DNA from: Motiliproteus coralliicola
GTDB taxonomy: Bacteria; Pseudomonadota; Gammaproteobacteria; Pseudomonadales; Balneatricaceae
Direction of reading: 5' to 3'
NCBI RefSeq assembly: GCF_003345655.1
Contig: NZ_QQOH01000001.1
Coordinates: 682,001-746,000, forward strand
DNA length: 64,000 nt
Shown: positions 1 to 9,434 of the stretch, in pieces
Layout of the letters: every line of letters begins with the position of its first letter
How positions within the stretch are numbered: the first letter of the stretch is position 1
Position numbers and translations under genes: made by a program
Notes under the pieces: model-generated
The model's database searches: none
What the model saw: the letters and a program-made list of their open reading frames with translations, nothing else
What the model was told of the DNA's origin: nothing

Positions 1-1767
1 ACCGACTTCGATGCGCTCACCTACGCCATCAACAACGGCTCGATCAGCAAATTCATCAGTAAGCCCTGGAACCGCGACGAGTTGCGCCAGAGCCTGGATG
101 AGGCCTTTGCCCATACCGAAGAGCTGAACGTCCAGAGTGACTACGACAGCGTGTTTCAACATTCATCCCAGGGCATGGCATTGCTGGACCCGCAGTACCG
201 GGTGCTGGCGGTTAACCAGGCACAACTGGCGTTGACCGGTCACCGGGAAGAGGAGGTGGTTGGCAAGCTGTTGTTTGATCTGATTCCCGAACTCAACCGC
301 GCGCAGATCGAACAGGAGGTCGCGGCCCATCAGCACTGGCGCAGTGAACTTTGGTTGCTGAGACGGGATAAGAGCATCGGTCTATTCTCCCTCACCATTC
401 AACTCAATCCTGCCAATCAGCGCCTCAGCGTAACCTGTGCCGATATCACCGAGATGCGCCGCAATGAACTCAGTAGTCGCCATGATCTGTTGACCGGGCT
501 GCTGAACCGACAAAGCTTCGAGCGCGAAGTAGCCGAGTTTCTGACCCAAAAATCTCAGGACCAGATGCTGGCGGTGCTGTCGTTGGATCTGATCAATTTC
601 CGCCAGGTCAATGAAAGCTATGGCCATGATTATGGTGATGAGCTGCTGTGCCAAGTGGCCTCTTCCTTGCGGGCGATGCTGGGATCCGATCTATCGATAC
701 AGCGGATCGCCCGTATCGGCGGGGATGAGTTCGCATTGCTGTGCCAGGCCGACTATAGCGCCGCGTTCTTGCAGTTATGCGAGTCCATTTTGAGTTGGTT
801 TCAAGCGCCGATTCAGGTTCACGACAATGAGCTCTTTATGCATTTCAAGCTCGGCGTTGCGATTGCATACGGCGAAGTTAAGGCGGCTGATCTGATCAAA
901 CAGGCGGCGACCGCCGGTGCCAGAAGTGACCGGGCTCACCGATATCGGGTCTACGACGACGAGATGCTCGAGGGCGTTAAGGAGCGAATGGACCTGCATA
1001 ATGATCTGCATCGAGTCATAAAAAACAATGAGCTAGCGCTGCTTTATCAACCAAAAATTGAGATATCAACGGGTCGAATCGTCAGCGCCGAGGCGCTGGT
1101 TCGCTGGAACCATCCCACCAAAGGATTGATCTCGCCGGATCGCTTTGTGTTCCTGGCCGAGGAGACCGGATTGATTCTGGATATCGGCGACTGGTGTATC
1201 AGCGAGGCCTGTCGTCAGCTGGCCGATTGGCAGCAGCAAGATGTCGGGCCGGTCAGAATCGCGGTCAATCTGTCACCGCGCCAGTTTACCGACCGGTCGC
1301 TACCCCATCGTCTGCAGGCCCTGATCAACCATCATCAGCTTCAGGGGTCGGTTCTGGAGTTGGAGGTAACCGAGAGTACACTGCTTGATGACACCGACAG
1401 GGCCATCAAGATGATGCAGCAGATCTGCTCGATGGATGTTCATTTCGCCATGGATGACTTCGGCACCGGCTATGCGTCGTTCGACTACCTGAAACGCTAT
1501 CCGTTCTCGACCCTGAAGATCGACCGCAGCTTTATCATGCATATGTGCTCCAGCGAGCGTGAAGGCTCCATCGTCCAGTCGATGATCGAGATGGGCCACC
1601 AGCTCGGGCTGGTGGTGGTCGCTGAAGGGGTAGAGGAGCAGGAGCAGGCCGACAGCCTTAAGGCGATGGGCTGCGATTTCATTCAAGGCTTTCTCTATAG
1701 CCGACCGGTGTCAGCCCAAGAGCTGCAGAAGCTGTTGGTCGAGCAACCCTTCAGTATCGAGCGCTGA
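1..1767 (+). CDS. REC-PAS-GGDEF-EAL cyclic-di-GMP protein (5' truncated)
   Basis: The reading frame is open from base 1, so the gene starts before the window; 588 codons are visible. The first ~27 residues end a receiver domain (a K-P-W-N-R-D-E-L-R motif, the usual conserved lysine-proline and last helix). A PAS domain follows (about 45-150), then a GGDEF domain with an intact GGDEF motif at 240-244, then an EAL domain with the EAL motif at 364-366 and the downstream D-D-F-G-T-G-Y loop. Both cyclase and phosphodiesterase signatures look intact, so the net activity on c-di-GMP cannot be told from sequence. It is cytosolic and probably takes phosphate from a histidine kinase outside the window. 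It converges on the response regulator gene at 1769 with one base between them. Confidence 0.93.
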   Translation, partial: TDFDALTYAINNGSISKFISKPWNRDELRQSLDEAFAHTEELNVQSDYDSVFQHSSQGMALLDPQYRVLAVNQAQLALTGHREEEVVGKLLFDLIPELNRAQIEQEVAAHQHWRSELWLLRRDKSIGLFSLTIQLNPANQRLSVTCADITEMRRNELSSRHDLLTGLLNRQSFEREVAEFLTQKSQDQMLAVLSLDLINFRQVNESYGHDYGDELLCQVASSLRAMLGSDLSIQRIARIGGDEFALLCQADYSAAFLQLCESILSWFQAPIQVHDNELFMHFKLGVAIAYGEVKAADLIKQAATAGARSDRAHRYRVYDDEMLEGVKERMDLHNDLHRVIKNNELALLYQPKIEISTGRIVSAEALVRWNHPTKGLISPDRFVFLAEETGLILDIGDWCISEACRQLADWQQQDVGPVRIAVNLSPRQFTDRSLPHRLQALINHHQLQGSVLELEVTESTLLDDTDRAIKMMQQICSMDVHFAMDDFGTGYASFDYLKRYPFSTLKIDRSFIMHMCSSEREGSIVQSMIEMGHQLGLVVVAEGVEEQEQADSLKAMGCDFIQGFLYSRPVSAQELQKLLVEQPFSIER

Positions 1768-1768
1768 G

Positions 1769-2476
1769 TTACTCGGCTTTGCGCCACTGCACCTTGGCGG
1801 TAAACATATAGCCGGCGCCGTAGATGGTTTTGATCAGCTCCGGATTTTGCGGGTCGGTTTCGATCTTCTTGCGCAGCCGTGAAATACGGACATCGATACT
1901 GCGATCGTAGGGCTCCAGATAATCCCCCAACAACTGATCACGGCTGATGATCCGTCCGCTGCTGTTGAACAACACCTGCAACATCTTCGCTTCGGTGGCG
2001 CTGAGATTTTCAATTCGACCGTCACTATGGCGCAGGGTCAGGTTGCTGCTATGGAAGGTCCAGTCGCCGAACTGAGCCAGCTGCTGTTCGGTATCGCGCT
2101 CGGTGACACTAACCCGGCGTAGAATGCTCTTGGCCCGGGCGATCAACTCGCGTGGTTCAAACGGCTTGGCAAGGTAATCATCGGCCCCCAGCTCCAGTCC
2201 TAACACCTTGTCGGGCAGGCTGGCCCGGCCAGAGATGATAATGATGCCCATCTCGTCATCGTCGTGTAGCTGGCGAACCAGATTCATGCCATCCATATCC
2301 GGCAAGCCCAGATCGATCACGCAAAGGTTGGGGCGGTCGCGCAGCAGCGATCGCTCCGCTTCTTTACCGGTGGTAAAGAGCCGGGCCCGGTAGCCGAAAT
2401 CGACCAGGGTTTCGGTGATCAAACGGCCCAGATCAGGTTCGTCTTCGATTACGTAGATCAATGCTTCAGTGCTCAA
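1769..2476 (-). CDS. OmpR/PhoB-family response regulator
   Basis: 235 residues. N-terminal receiver domain with the acidic pair E11-D12, phosphoacceptor D55 (V-I-D-L-G-L-P-D) and conserved lysine near 105 (L-A-K-P-F). C-terminal winged-helix DNA-binding domain from about 135, with a typical R-S-I-D-V-R-I-S-R-L-R-K-K-I recognition region. It lies 14 bases downstream of the hybrid kinase gene on the same strand, so it is very probably that kinase's cognate regulator in a two-gene operon. Its target genes cannot be seen. The family assignment is secure; the subgroup (TorR/ArcA-like) is less so. Confidence 0.95.
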   Translation of the reverse strand: MSTEALIYVIEDEPDLGRLITETLVDFGYRARLFTTGKEAERSLLRDRPNLCVIDLGLPDMDGMNLVRQLHDDDEMGIIIISGRASLPDKVLGLELGADDYLAKPFEPRELIARAKSILRRVSVTERDTEQQLAQFGDWTFHSSNLTLRHSDGRIENLSATEAKMLQVLFNSSGRIISRDQLLGDYLEPYDRSIDVRISRLRKKIETDPQNPELIKTIYGAGYMFTAKVQWRKAE

Positions 2477-2490
2477 AGTCGGTCACTCCC

Positions 2491-5373
2491 TTAATGGCTG
2501 CGCAGGCGTTGCTGGGCTTGTACCAGCGCCTGCTGCAGGCAGGTCTTGTCAAAGGGTTTTAGCAGCAGCGGGCGGTCTTCGAGCTGCGGGTCGTCCAATG
2601 CCTCACTATAGCCGGTCATCAGCACCTGAAATGCCTGAGGTTGCACCTGGCTGGCCTGGAGCGCGACATCGATGCCCTGGGCCGTGCCCGGTAGCATCAG
2701 ATCGGTGACCAGGCCGCTGAGGTCATCGATGCTGTCCAGTAGGGTCAAGGCTTCATCACCGTTAGCCGCTTCGATTACCACCATTCCCAGCTCGATCAAC
2801 TGGTCCCGAATCAGGCAGCGTAGGTCCTGATTATCTTCCACCAGCAGGACCAGCCCCTGGCTCGGCGCACTGTCGGTTTGATCGTCGCTCTGGCTAGAGG
2901 CGGGGAGTGCCAACGGCTGGGCATCAGCATTAACCGCTGGAAGCAGGATTTCGACTTCGGCACCTTCGCTGTGATTGGCCAAGCGGATATAGCCAAGGGA
3001 TTGTTTCACAAAGCCGTACACCATACTCAGACCCAACCCGGAACCGGCGCCGGTCTGTTTGGTGGTGAAAAACGGCTCAAAGCCACGGATCAGTGCTTCG
3101 TCGGCGAAGCCGCTGCCCTGATCGATGACCCGAAAACTGACGTAGCTGCCGGCCGCCGGGGTTTCATCAAAGTTCAGTTCGGCTGCGGTCGAGGGGTCCA
3201 GCGTTCGGCTGGCCACCCGCAGCAGCAGCTTGCCGCCGTCGGTCATCGCGTAGCGGGAGTTCAGAATCAGGTTGACCAGGGCGTCCTCAAACCTGCCTGG
3301 ATCCACATCCACCGCCGGGGTATTGGCGGCCAGCGAGATCTCCAGTTCGATACTGTCCGGTAGCGAGGGGCTGAGCAGCAGCTGCAGCTCGGCCAACAGC
3401 TGTTTACAGGGCAGACGCTGCGGCGCCAGGGGTTGGCGACGGGCAAAGGCCAGCAGCCGGCGGGTAATATCGGCCCCGCGGCGGGTGGCTCTAACGGCAG
3501 GGGCCAGGTGGCGGTCGGCCAGTTCGGGTTGGTCGAGTTTCTCCTGCAGTTCCAGCAGGTTGCCCAGGATGATCGTCAACAGGTTGTTGAAGTCGTGGGC
3601 GATCCCGCCGGACATCTGACCGACCGCGTGCATTCGGTTGGCTTCGGCCAGGCGGGCTTCGGTCTGTTTCTCTTTGGTGATGTCGATCGACAGGTTCAGG
3701 ATGCCGCTGACATCGCCGCGGATGTCGTAAAAGGGCAGCAGTACCCGGCGAGTGATCAACGGCTCGCCGTTGCGTTCAGCGCGATGCTCGTAATTACGGC
3801 TGTGACCCGCCAGCGCCTGCTCGATATGGGGGCGAACCTCTTCGTACATGTCGGTGCCAAGCACGGTTTCGACCCGCTCGCCGACGACTTTCTGTTTTTC
3901 CAGACCGAACATCTGCGCGTAGCCTCGGTTGGCAAAGACAAACCGTTGCTTGGTGTCGATGTAGGCCACCTGGGCTGGCAGTGCATCCAGGATCATCCGT
4001 TGGCGCCGTTCCAGGATCTCCAGCTCATCACGGGTGGCTTGCAGGTCATCGAAGGCGCGCATCAACTCCTGATTGGAATTCTGCAACTGAGCGGTTCGCT
4101 TCTGAACCCGCTCGTCGAGGGTTTGAATATTGCCGGACAGCTGATCGACCATCGAGTCGAAGGTTTCGGCTAGCAGCCCCAGCTCATCGCTACGACGGAT
4201 ACCGCTTTTGGCGTTCAACTGCCCGCGACTGACCCTGGCCGCCGTACGGGATAGGCGTCGGATCGGCTCGGTGATCCAGTCGGCGAACACCAGCGCCATC
4301 AAAGACGCCAGGATCAGCGCCAGCGCTGCGATCACCATGATGCGCGTACTTAATAGCTCGGCGCTGGAACGCAGATCATCGACATACACCGACGAGCTGA
4401 TATACCAGTCAAAGCCGGGGATATGGCGCACCAGCGAGAGTTTGTCATAGATATAGTTGCCCGGGTCTTCGGGGCTGTCCCAGCGGTAGATCGCTTCGTT
4501 GCCGCTGTCGGACACGGCGATCAAGTCTTCCACCATGGGGCGACCGCTGACCGGATTGTTCATCGCGGCGAAGTTTTGGCCATCGATATTGGGGTTGGGG
4601 TGGATCAGCATGTTGGCCTGGGGGTCAAACACGAACAGGTAGCCGTTATTGGCGATGGTGATCTGTTCGAAGGCCCGTCGCAGGTCTTCCAGCGCTTTCT
4701 CCTTCTGGTTCTTGATCTGCTGCTCGATCTCGTCCAGGTAGACACCTGAGCCGATCACGATCCCCCATTGGGGGAAATGGCGAACATAGCTGTATTTTTC
4801 CAGTTCCTTGTTCTGTCCCAGTTTGGGCCAGCGGTAGGGATAGAAGCCTTCACCCTCGTTGATCGCCAGCTCGACCAGGTTGGGGACGATCAAGCGACCA
4901 TCGCTATCGCGCAACTGTGCCGCATCGCGACCGTCGAAATTATCGGCGGGGTGAGACAGCAGCCGGTAATCGTAATCGGCCACCCACAGGTAGGTATCGG
5001 CGTCGGCGCGGAAGTCGCGCAGTTGCTGGAAGATCAGCGGCCACAGCTCAGCTTCGGTATAGCCCTGCCGTCCCATGACCACTCGCAGGCTGGCGATAAA
5101 ATCGGCCGTGAGGCTGACCACGGATTCAAGCCGTTGCTTCTGGGATTCGAGAGCCTGCTGACGATAACCCTCGGCATCCAGATGCATCCGGGTCGCCAGC
5201 TCGTAGATATTGTTGAGTGCGATGCGGCTGGCATTGTGTTCGATCTCGACCACTTTCTCTTCGATCAGCGGCACCGAATACCAGTAAAAAGAGACGAACA
5301 GCGTGGCGATCATGGCCAGCATCATCGCAAAGAAACGGGTGGTGATTGCCGAGAGGCGAAGCGGTAGTCGCAT
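2491..5373 (-). CDS. Cache-HAMP-PAS hybrid sensor histidine kinase
   Basis: About 960 residues from the ATG at 5373, which has a GGAAAG ribosome-binding site; an in-frame start at 5415 would add 14 residues. N-terminal transmembrane helix, a large periplasmic double Cache-type sensor (two G-x-Y-x-D-E/D-like segments ending S-G-V-Y and S-S-V-Y), a second transmembrane helix, HAMP, coiled coil, PAS (about 480-590), and a dimerisation/phosphoacceptor helix with H593 in G-G-I-A-H-D-F-N-N. A HATPase with G-S-G-L-G-L-S and a C-terminal receiver (V-T-D-L-M-L-P-G) follow. The H-D-F-N-N box is typical of hybrid kinases that sense small organic ligands through Cache domains. It is transcribed ahead of the response regulator at 1769-2476. 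The ligand is unknown. Confidence 0.93.
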   Translation of the reverse strand: MRLPLRLSAITTRFFAMMLAMIATLFVSFYWYSVPLIEEKVVEIEHNASRIALNNIYELATRMHLDAEGYRQQALESQKQRLESVVSLTADFIASLRVVMGRQGYTEAELWPLIFQQLRDFRADADTYLWVADYDYRLLSHPADNFDGRDAAQLRDSDGRLIVPNLVELAINEGEGFYPYRWPKLGQNKELEKYSYVRHFPQWGIVIGSGVYLDEIEQQIKNQKEKALEDLRRAFEQITIANNGYLFVFDPQANMLIHPNPNIDGQNFAAMNNPVSGRPMVEDLIAVSDSGNEAIYRWDSPEDPGNYIYDKLSLVRHIPGFDWYISSSVYVDDLRSSAELLSTRIMVIAALALILASLMALVFADWITEPIRRLSRTAARVSRGQLNAKSGIRRSDELGLLAETFDSMVDQLSGNIQTLDERVQKRTAQLQNSNQELMRAFDDLQATRDELEILERRQRMILDALPAQVAYIDTKQRFVFANRGYAQMFGLEKQKVVGERVETVLGTDMYEEVRPHIEQALAGHSRNYEHRAERNGEPLITRRVLLPFYDIRGDVSGILNLSIDITKEKQTEARLAEANRMHAVGQMSGGIAHDFNNLLTIILGNLLELQEKLDQPELADRHLAPAVRATRRGADITRRLLAFARRQPLAPQRLPCKQLLAELQLLLSPSLPDSIELEISLAANTPAVDVDPGRFEDALVNLILNSRYAMTDGGKLLLRVASRTLDPSTAAELNFDETPAAGSYVSFRVIDQGSGFADEALIRGFEPFFTTKQTGAGSGLGLSMVYGFVKQSLGYIRLANHSEGAEVEILLPAVNADAQPLALPASSQSDDQTDSAPSQGLVLLVEDNQDLRCLIRDQLIELGMVVIEAANGDEALTLLDSIDDLSGLVTDLMLPGTAQGIDVALQASQVQPQAFQVLMTGYSEALDDPQLEDRPLLLKPFDKTCLQQALVQAQQRLRSH

Positions 5374-5487
5374 GGTCTTTCCGGTGGGGTGATCAGGGCT
5401 CGAACTTACTATCATCGGGATCGACCCGACTTAGAGCCAGCGATTTTGATCAACTGGGTCGCGACTTTAGCACAAAGAAAGCGCGGA

Positions 5488-5525
5488 AAACGACGGATGT
5501 TACATTTGGTTAGATTTGGGCAATA
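5488..5525 (+). promoter_or_regulatory. Candidate operator shared with the 34.66 kb promoter
   Basis: Upstream of the acyl-CoA ligase gene lies ATGTTACATTT followed by GTTAGATTTGGG. The first 11 bases are identical, and the rest similar, to the sequence upstream of the DUF3360 permease at about 34662. It may be a site for a common regulator. The match was found by eye and no regulator is assigned. Confidence 0.35.
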
Positions 5526-5641
5526 GTCCGGTTACTCTGGAGCGATAATTTGTGGGTTATTCGAGGTATCGGCCTGATTGTCAGTAAGGATGATAGGGGG
5601 CGGTACCGTTTTGCTGGCACGCCAGAAAAGGAGCACCAACC

Positions 5642-7276
5642 GTGGTTAATAACAACAGCAGCGCCTACGAGCGCGACCTTGATAAGCAAGCCGCTAATTT
5701 TTCCTCGCTGTCGCCGCTGAGCTTTCTAGAGCGCGCGGCCGCGGTTTATCCGAACCGGGCGGCGATGGTTCATGGTCCCGTTCGTCGTAACTGGGCCGAG
5801 ACTTACCAGCGTTGCCAGCAGATGGCTAGCGCACTGTCCAAGCAGGGGATCGGCAAAGGCGATACCGTTTCGATCATTGCCCCCAATATCCCCGAGCATT
5901 TCGAGCTGCACTTTGCCGTGCCGATGTGCGGTGCCGTATTGAACGCCATCAATATTCGTCTCGACGCCGAAAGTTTCTCTTTCATTCTGAAGCACGCCGA
6001 AACCAAGGTGCTGTTCGTCGATAAAGAGTTTGGTGAAGTGGTGAATGAAGCCCTGGCCAAGCTGGATGAAAAACCCCTGGTGATTGGCATCGATGATCCG
6101 ACCTGGACCAGCGGCGAATTACTGGGCGAGCTGGATTACGAAGCTTTCCTGGACAAGGGTGATGCCCAGTACGACTGGCAACTGCCGGGCGACGAGTGGG
6201 ATGCGATCACGTTGAACTACACCTCGGGCACCACTGGCGACCCCAAAGGGGTGGTTTACCACCACCGTGGTGCCTACCTGAACGCGATTAGTAATGCGGT
6301 TTCCTGGGGCATGGGCCAGCATCCGGTCTATCTGTGGACGCTGCCGATGTTCCACTGCAACGGCTGGTGTTTCCCCTGGACCGTCGCAGCGATGGCCGGG
6401 GTCAATGTCTGCCTGCGTCAGGTTCGCCCCGATGCGATCTATGAGCTGATTAAGGCTGAGAAAGTCGGTTACTTCTGTGGTGCGCCGATCGTTCTGAACA
6501 TGCTCAACAACGCCCCCGACAGCATGAAGGACGGCATAGAGCATCAGGTCAAGGTGATGACCGCCGGTGCTGCGCCGCCCGCCGCCGTGATCGAAGGGAT
6601 GGAGTCCATGGGCTTCGAGGTCACCCATGTTTACGGTCTGACCGAAACCTACGGCCCGTCGGTTGTCTGTGCCTGGCACGACGAGTGGAATGATCAGCCG
6701 CTGGAAGAGAAGGCCAAGCTCAAAGCCCGCCAGGGTGTGCGTGCACCGATGCTCGACGGTCTGATGGTTGCCGACCCGACCACGTTGCAGCCGGTCGCCC
6801 GCGACGGCAAGACCCTGGGTGAGATCTTCATGCGCGGTAACCTGGTGATGAAGGGCTACCTGAAGAACCCGGCCACCACGGCTAAGTCGTTTGACGGCGG
6901 TTGGTTCCACTCCGGTGACCTGGCGGTTTGGCACGAGGATGGTTACATCGAGATCAAGGATCGCTCCAAGGACATCATTATCTCCGGCGGTGAGAACATC
7001 TCCAGTATCGAAGTGGAAGACGTGCTCTACCGTCACCCGATGATCGCCGAAGCCGCCGTGGTAGCCATGGCCGATGATAAGTGGGGCGAGACGCCTTGCG
7101 CCTTCGTCACCCTGAAGGACGGCGAAGATTGCACCGAGCAGGACATCATCGACTTCTGCCGCGAGCATCTAGCACGCTTCAAGGCACCGTCTCGAGTGGT
7201 GTTCGGTGGTCTGCCGAAAACCTCCACCGGCAAGATCCGTAAGTTCGAACTGCGCGACCGGGCCAACGAAGACTGA
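5642..7276 (+). CDS. Acyl-CoA ligase (AMP-forming), DmdB-like
   Basis: 544 residues, of the ANL adenylate-forming superfamily. The AMP-binding P-loop-like motif is Y-T-S-G-T-T-G-D-P-K-G (about 197-207). The V-Y-G-L-T-E-T-Y-G motif and the C-terminal hinge with G-E-N-I-S-S-I-E and the catalytic lysine region P-K-T-S-T-G-K-I-R are present. It activates a carboxylic acid to its CoA thioester in the cytosol. The sequence type (W-T-L-P-M-F-H-C-N-G-W-C-F-P-W) is that of medium-chain/methylmercaptopropionate ligases (DmdB, AlkK-like). A DmdC-like dehydrogenase follows 111 bases downstream, which supports the DmdB reading, but straight medium-chain fatty acids are equally possible. The start codon is GTG, with AAAGGAG upstream. 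Confidence 0.9.
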   Translation: MVNNNSSAYERDLDKQAANFSSLSPLSFLERAAAVYPNRAAMVHGPVRRNWAETYQRCQQMASALSKQGIGKGDTVSIIAPNIPEHFELHFAVPMCGAVLNAINIRLDAESFSFILKHAETKVLFVDKEFGEVVNEALAKLDEKPLVIGIDDPTWTSGELLGELDYEAFLDKGDAQYDWQLPGDEWDAITLNYTSGTTGDPKGVVYHHRGAYLNAISNAVSWGMGQHPVYLWTLPMFHCNGWCFPWTVAAMAGVNVCLRQVRPDAIYELIKAEKVGYFCGAPIVLNMLNNAPDSMKDGIEHQVKVMTAGAAPPAAVIEGMESMGFEVTHVYGLTETYGPSVVCAWHDEWNDQPLEEKAKLKARQGVRAPMLDGLMVADPTTLQPVARDGKTLGEIFMRGNLVMKGYLKNPATTAKSFDGGWFHSGDLAVWHEDGYIEIKDRSKDIIISGGENISSIEVEDVLYRHPMIAEAAVVAMADDKWGETPCAFVTLKDGEDCTEQDIIDFCREHLARFKAPSRVVFGGLPKTSTGKIRKFELRDRANED

Positions 7277-7295
7277 TCGTTGTCATCCGTTCCCA

Positions 7296-7328
7296 CCGGC
7301 TGCCGCTACAGGCGGTAGCCGGATTTTC
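7296..7328 (+). terminator. Intercistronic hairpin (attenuator or weak terminator)
   Basis: CCGGCTGCCGC (7296-7306) pairs with GCGGTAGCCGG (7312-7322) around a five-base loop and is followed by ATTTTCC. The U tract is short, so it more likely tunes expression between the ligase and dehydrogenase genes than fully terminates. Confidence 0.5.
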
Positions 7329-7387
7329 CCATTTTCTACCGATAACGATGCCGGTGATGGTCAATCACTGCCGGCTCGGGAGTTGTT

Positions 7388-9187
7388 ATGTCTGATTACT
7401 TCCACCCATACCGCGACGCCGAGTTTATTCTCGAGCAACTGGTCAACTTCGATGAACTGAGCCAGCAACTGAACCTCGATGGGGTCAACCAGGAACTGGC
7501 CAGCGCCGTGATCAGCGAAGCCGGCCGTTTTGCCTCCGAAGTGTTGGCGCCGCTCAATAGCGTCGGTGACCAGCAGGGTGCAATGCTGAATGAACAGGGC
7601 GTTCAACAAACCCCAGGCTTTGCCGAAGCCTACCAGCAGTTTGCCGAGGCCGGCTGGACCTCGTTGACCGCCGAAGAGGAGTTCGGTGGTCAGCAGCTGC
7701 CCCAGGTTCTGGGTACCGCAGTCAACGAGATCTGGCACTCGGCCAACATGGCCTTCGCGCTCTGCCCGATGCTGAGCCAGGGCGCCATCGAAGCGCTTTG
7801 TGCCCATGGCAGTGAAAAACTGCAACAGCAGTATCTTGAGCAGCTGATCAGTGGCCGCTGGACCGGCACCATGAACCTGACCGAACCCAATGCCGGTTCG
7901 GATCTGGCGGCGGTCAGCACCAAAGCCGTTGCTGAAGGCGATCACTACCGCATCAGCGGTCAGAAGATCTTTATCACCTGGGGTGACCATCAGATGACCG
8001 ACAATATCGTTCATCTGGTGCTGGCCCGCCTGCCGGATGCGCCGGCGGGGGTGAAGGGAATTTCGCTGTTTGTGGTGCCCAAGTTCCTGCTGGATGAGAA
8101 CGGTGAACCGGCCGAGATGAACGATGTTCGCTGTGTCTCGCTGGAACATAAACTGGGCATCCACGGCAGCCCCACCTGCGTGCTGAGCTTCGGCGACGAG
8201 GGTGGTGCGATCGGTTACCTGGTCGGTGAGCCAAACCGTGGTCTGATGTACATGTTCACGATGATGAACAGCGCCCGTCAGTCTGTCGGTCTGCAAGGTC
8301 TGTCGATCTCCGAGCGCGCCTACCAGCAGGGTCTGACCTATGCCCGTGAGCGCACCCAGGGTCGCCGTGCCGATGGTAGTGCCAAGCCGATCATCGAGTA
8401 CCCGGACGTGCGCCGCATGCTGTTGACCCTCAAGACCGGCAGCGAAGCGATGCGTGCGCTGGCATTGGTCGCATCGGCCGAGCTGGATCGTGCCCAGATC
8501 GCTGGCGATGCCGAGCAGGCCAAGACTCATCAGTTGCGGGCGGAGCTGATGACACCGATCGTCAAAGGCTGGATGACCGAGTTTGCCCAGGAACTGACCA
8601 GCCTGAATGTTCAGATCCATGGTGGCATGGGCTTTATCGAAGAAACCGGTGCCGCTCAGCACTTCCGAGACGCACGGATTCTGCCGATCTACGAAGGGAC
8701 TACCGGTATCCAGGCCCTGGATCTGATCGGCCGTAAGCTGCAGATGGACCAGGGCGAGAGCTACCGTTCACTGCTGGCGGAATTGACCCAGACCGCACGT
8801 CAGTTGGAAACCGGCTCCGATCCGCGTCTGGCCAAGATCGGTCGCAAACTGCTCAAGGCGATCGATGCAGCCAGTTCGGCGCTGCGCAAGATCCTGGAAG
8901 AGGGCAACGACCGGGCCGAACTGAACGCCGGTATCTGCGTCCACTTCCTGATGCTCAGCGGCTTTCTGGTTGGCGGTGGTCTGCTGGGTCAGGCGGCGGT
9001 GGCCGCCGCTCAGCTACAGCGCCAGGCCGAGGAGTCCGGCCAAGCACTGGATCCGCTGTGGGACAGCAAGATCTCGAGCGCCGAGTTCTTCGCAGTCCAG
9101 CTACTTCCGCGAGTCGGTTACCTGGCGGAAATCTGTGCCTCAGAATCGCTGTCAGCGATGGCCGGTGAAGATTGCTTTGAACAGTAA
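7388..9187 (+). CDS. Acyl-CoA dehydrogenase, DmdC-like
   Basis: 599 residues, longer than the ~380-residue classical acyl-CoA dehydrogenases. The extra C-terminal region (about 470-599) is typical of the DmdC/AcdA group with a C-terminal DUF4331-like helical extension. The FAD/substrate signature N-L-T-E-P-N-A-G-S-D-L (about 160-170), the second signature with M-M-N-S-A-R-Q-S-V-G, and the catalytic glutamate in I-Y-E-G-T-T-G-I-Q are all present. It oxidises an acyl-CoA to the 2-enoyl-CoA, passing electrons to ETF. In the DMSP demethylation pathway DmdC acts on 3-methylmercaptopropionyl-CoA right after DmdB. The adjacent ligase fits that order, but no DmdA or DmdD is in the window. Confidence 0.9.
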   Translation: MSDYFHPYRDAEFILEQLVNFDELSQQLNLDGVNQELASAVISEAGRFASEVLAPLNSVGDQQGAMLNEQGVQQTPGFAEAYQQFAEAGWTSLTAEEEFGGQQLPQVLGTAVNEIWHSANMAFALCPMLSQGAIEALCAHGSEKLQQQYLEQLISGRWTGTMNLTEPNAGSDLAAVSTKAVAEGDHYRISGQKIFITWGDHQMTDNIVHLVLARLPDAPAGVKGISLFVVPKFLLDENGEPAEMNDVRCVSLEHKLGIHGSPTCVLSFGDEGGAIGYLVGEPNRGLMYMFTMMNSARQSVGLQGLSISERAYQQGLTYARERTQGRRADGSAKPIIEYPDVRRMLLTLKTGSEAMRALALVASAELDRAQIAGDAEQAKTHQLRAELMTPIVKGWMTEFAQELTSLNVQIHGGMGFIEETGAAQHFRDARILPIYEGTTGIQALDLIGRKLQMDQGESYRSLLAELTQTARQLETGSDPRLAKIGRKLLKAIDAASSALRKILEEGNDRAELNAGICVHFLMLSGFLVGGGLLGQAAVAAAQLQRQAEESGQALDPLWDSKISSAEFFAVQLLPRVGYLAEICASESLSAMAGEDCFEQ

Positions 9188-9211
9188 TCACTGCGGCTAG
9201 ATCCGATCGAC

Positions 9212-9241
9212 AAGGGCAGCTTAAACGCTGCCCTTTTTTTG
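9212..9241 (+). terminator. Rho-independent terminator
   Basis: GGGCAGC (9214-9220), loop TTAAAC, GCTGCCC (9227-9233), then seven or more T. It ends the ligase/dehydrogenase operon. Confidence 0.92.
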
Positions 9242-9354
9242 TCTGTCAAAATTGCTACCACTATCGTCACCGCTCGGCTGACGCAATCGCCTATCTCTTG
9301 TCGCGTTCAAACAGACGCTTCTAATCAGCATCCTTTAGTCTGCGGCCATCCATT

Positions 9355-9422
9355 GTTGTCATGAGTGGATTGTCGCGATGAGTAAATCGTCGTGATGGGT
9401 AGATTGTTGTCGATGTGACGGA
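9355..9422 (+). repeat. Four 17-bp imperfect tandem repeats
   Basis: Units start at 9355, 9372, 9389 and 9406 and fit GTyGyvATGrGTrrATy. They sit directly upstream of the GGAGG ribosome-binding site of the ACT-domain gene at 9435. They could be operator half-sites or an mRNA leader repeat. Confidence 0.6.
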
Positions 9423-9434
9423 GGTGAAAAAATA

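Noticed and set aside
7361-8662. 433-codon open frame antisense to the acyl-CoA dehydrogenase
   Set aside because: It is a shadow: the plus-strand protein is a clear family member across the whole span, and the antisense translation is His/Gln/Arg-rich with no domain.
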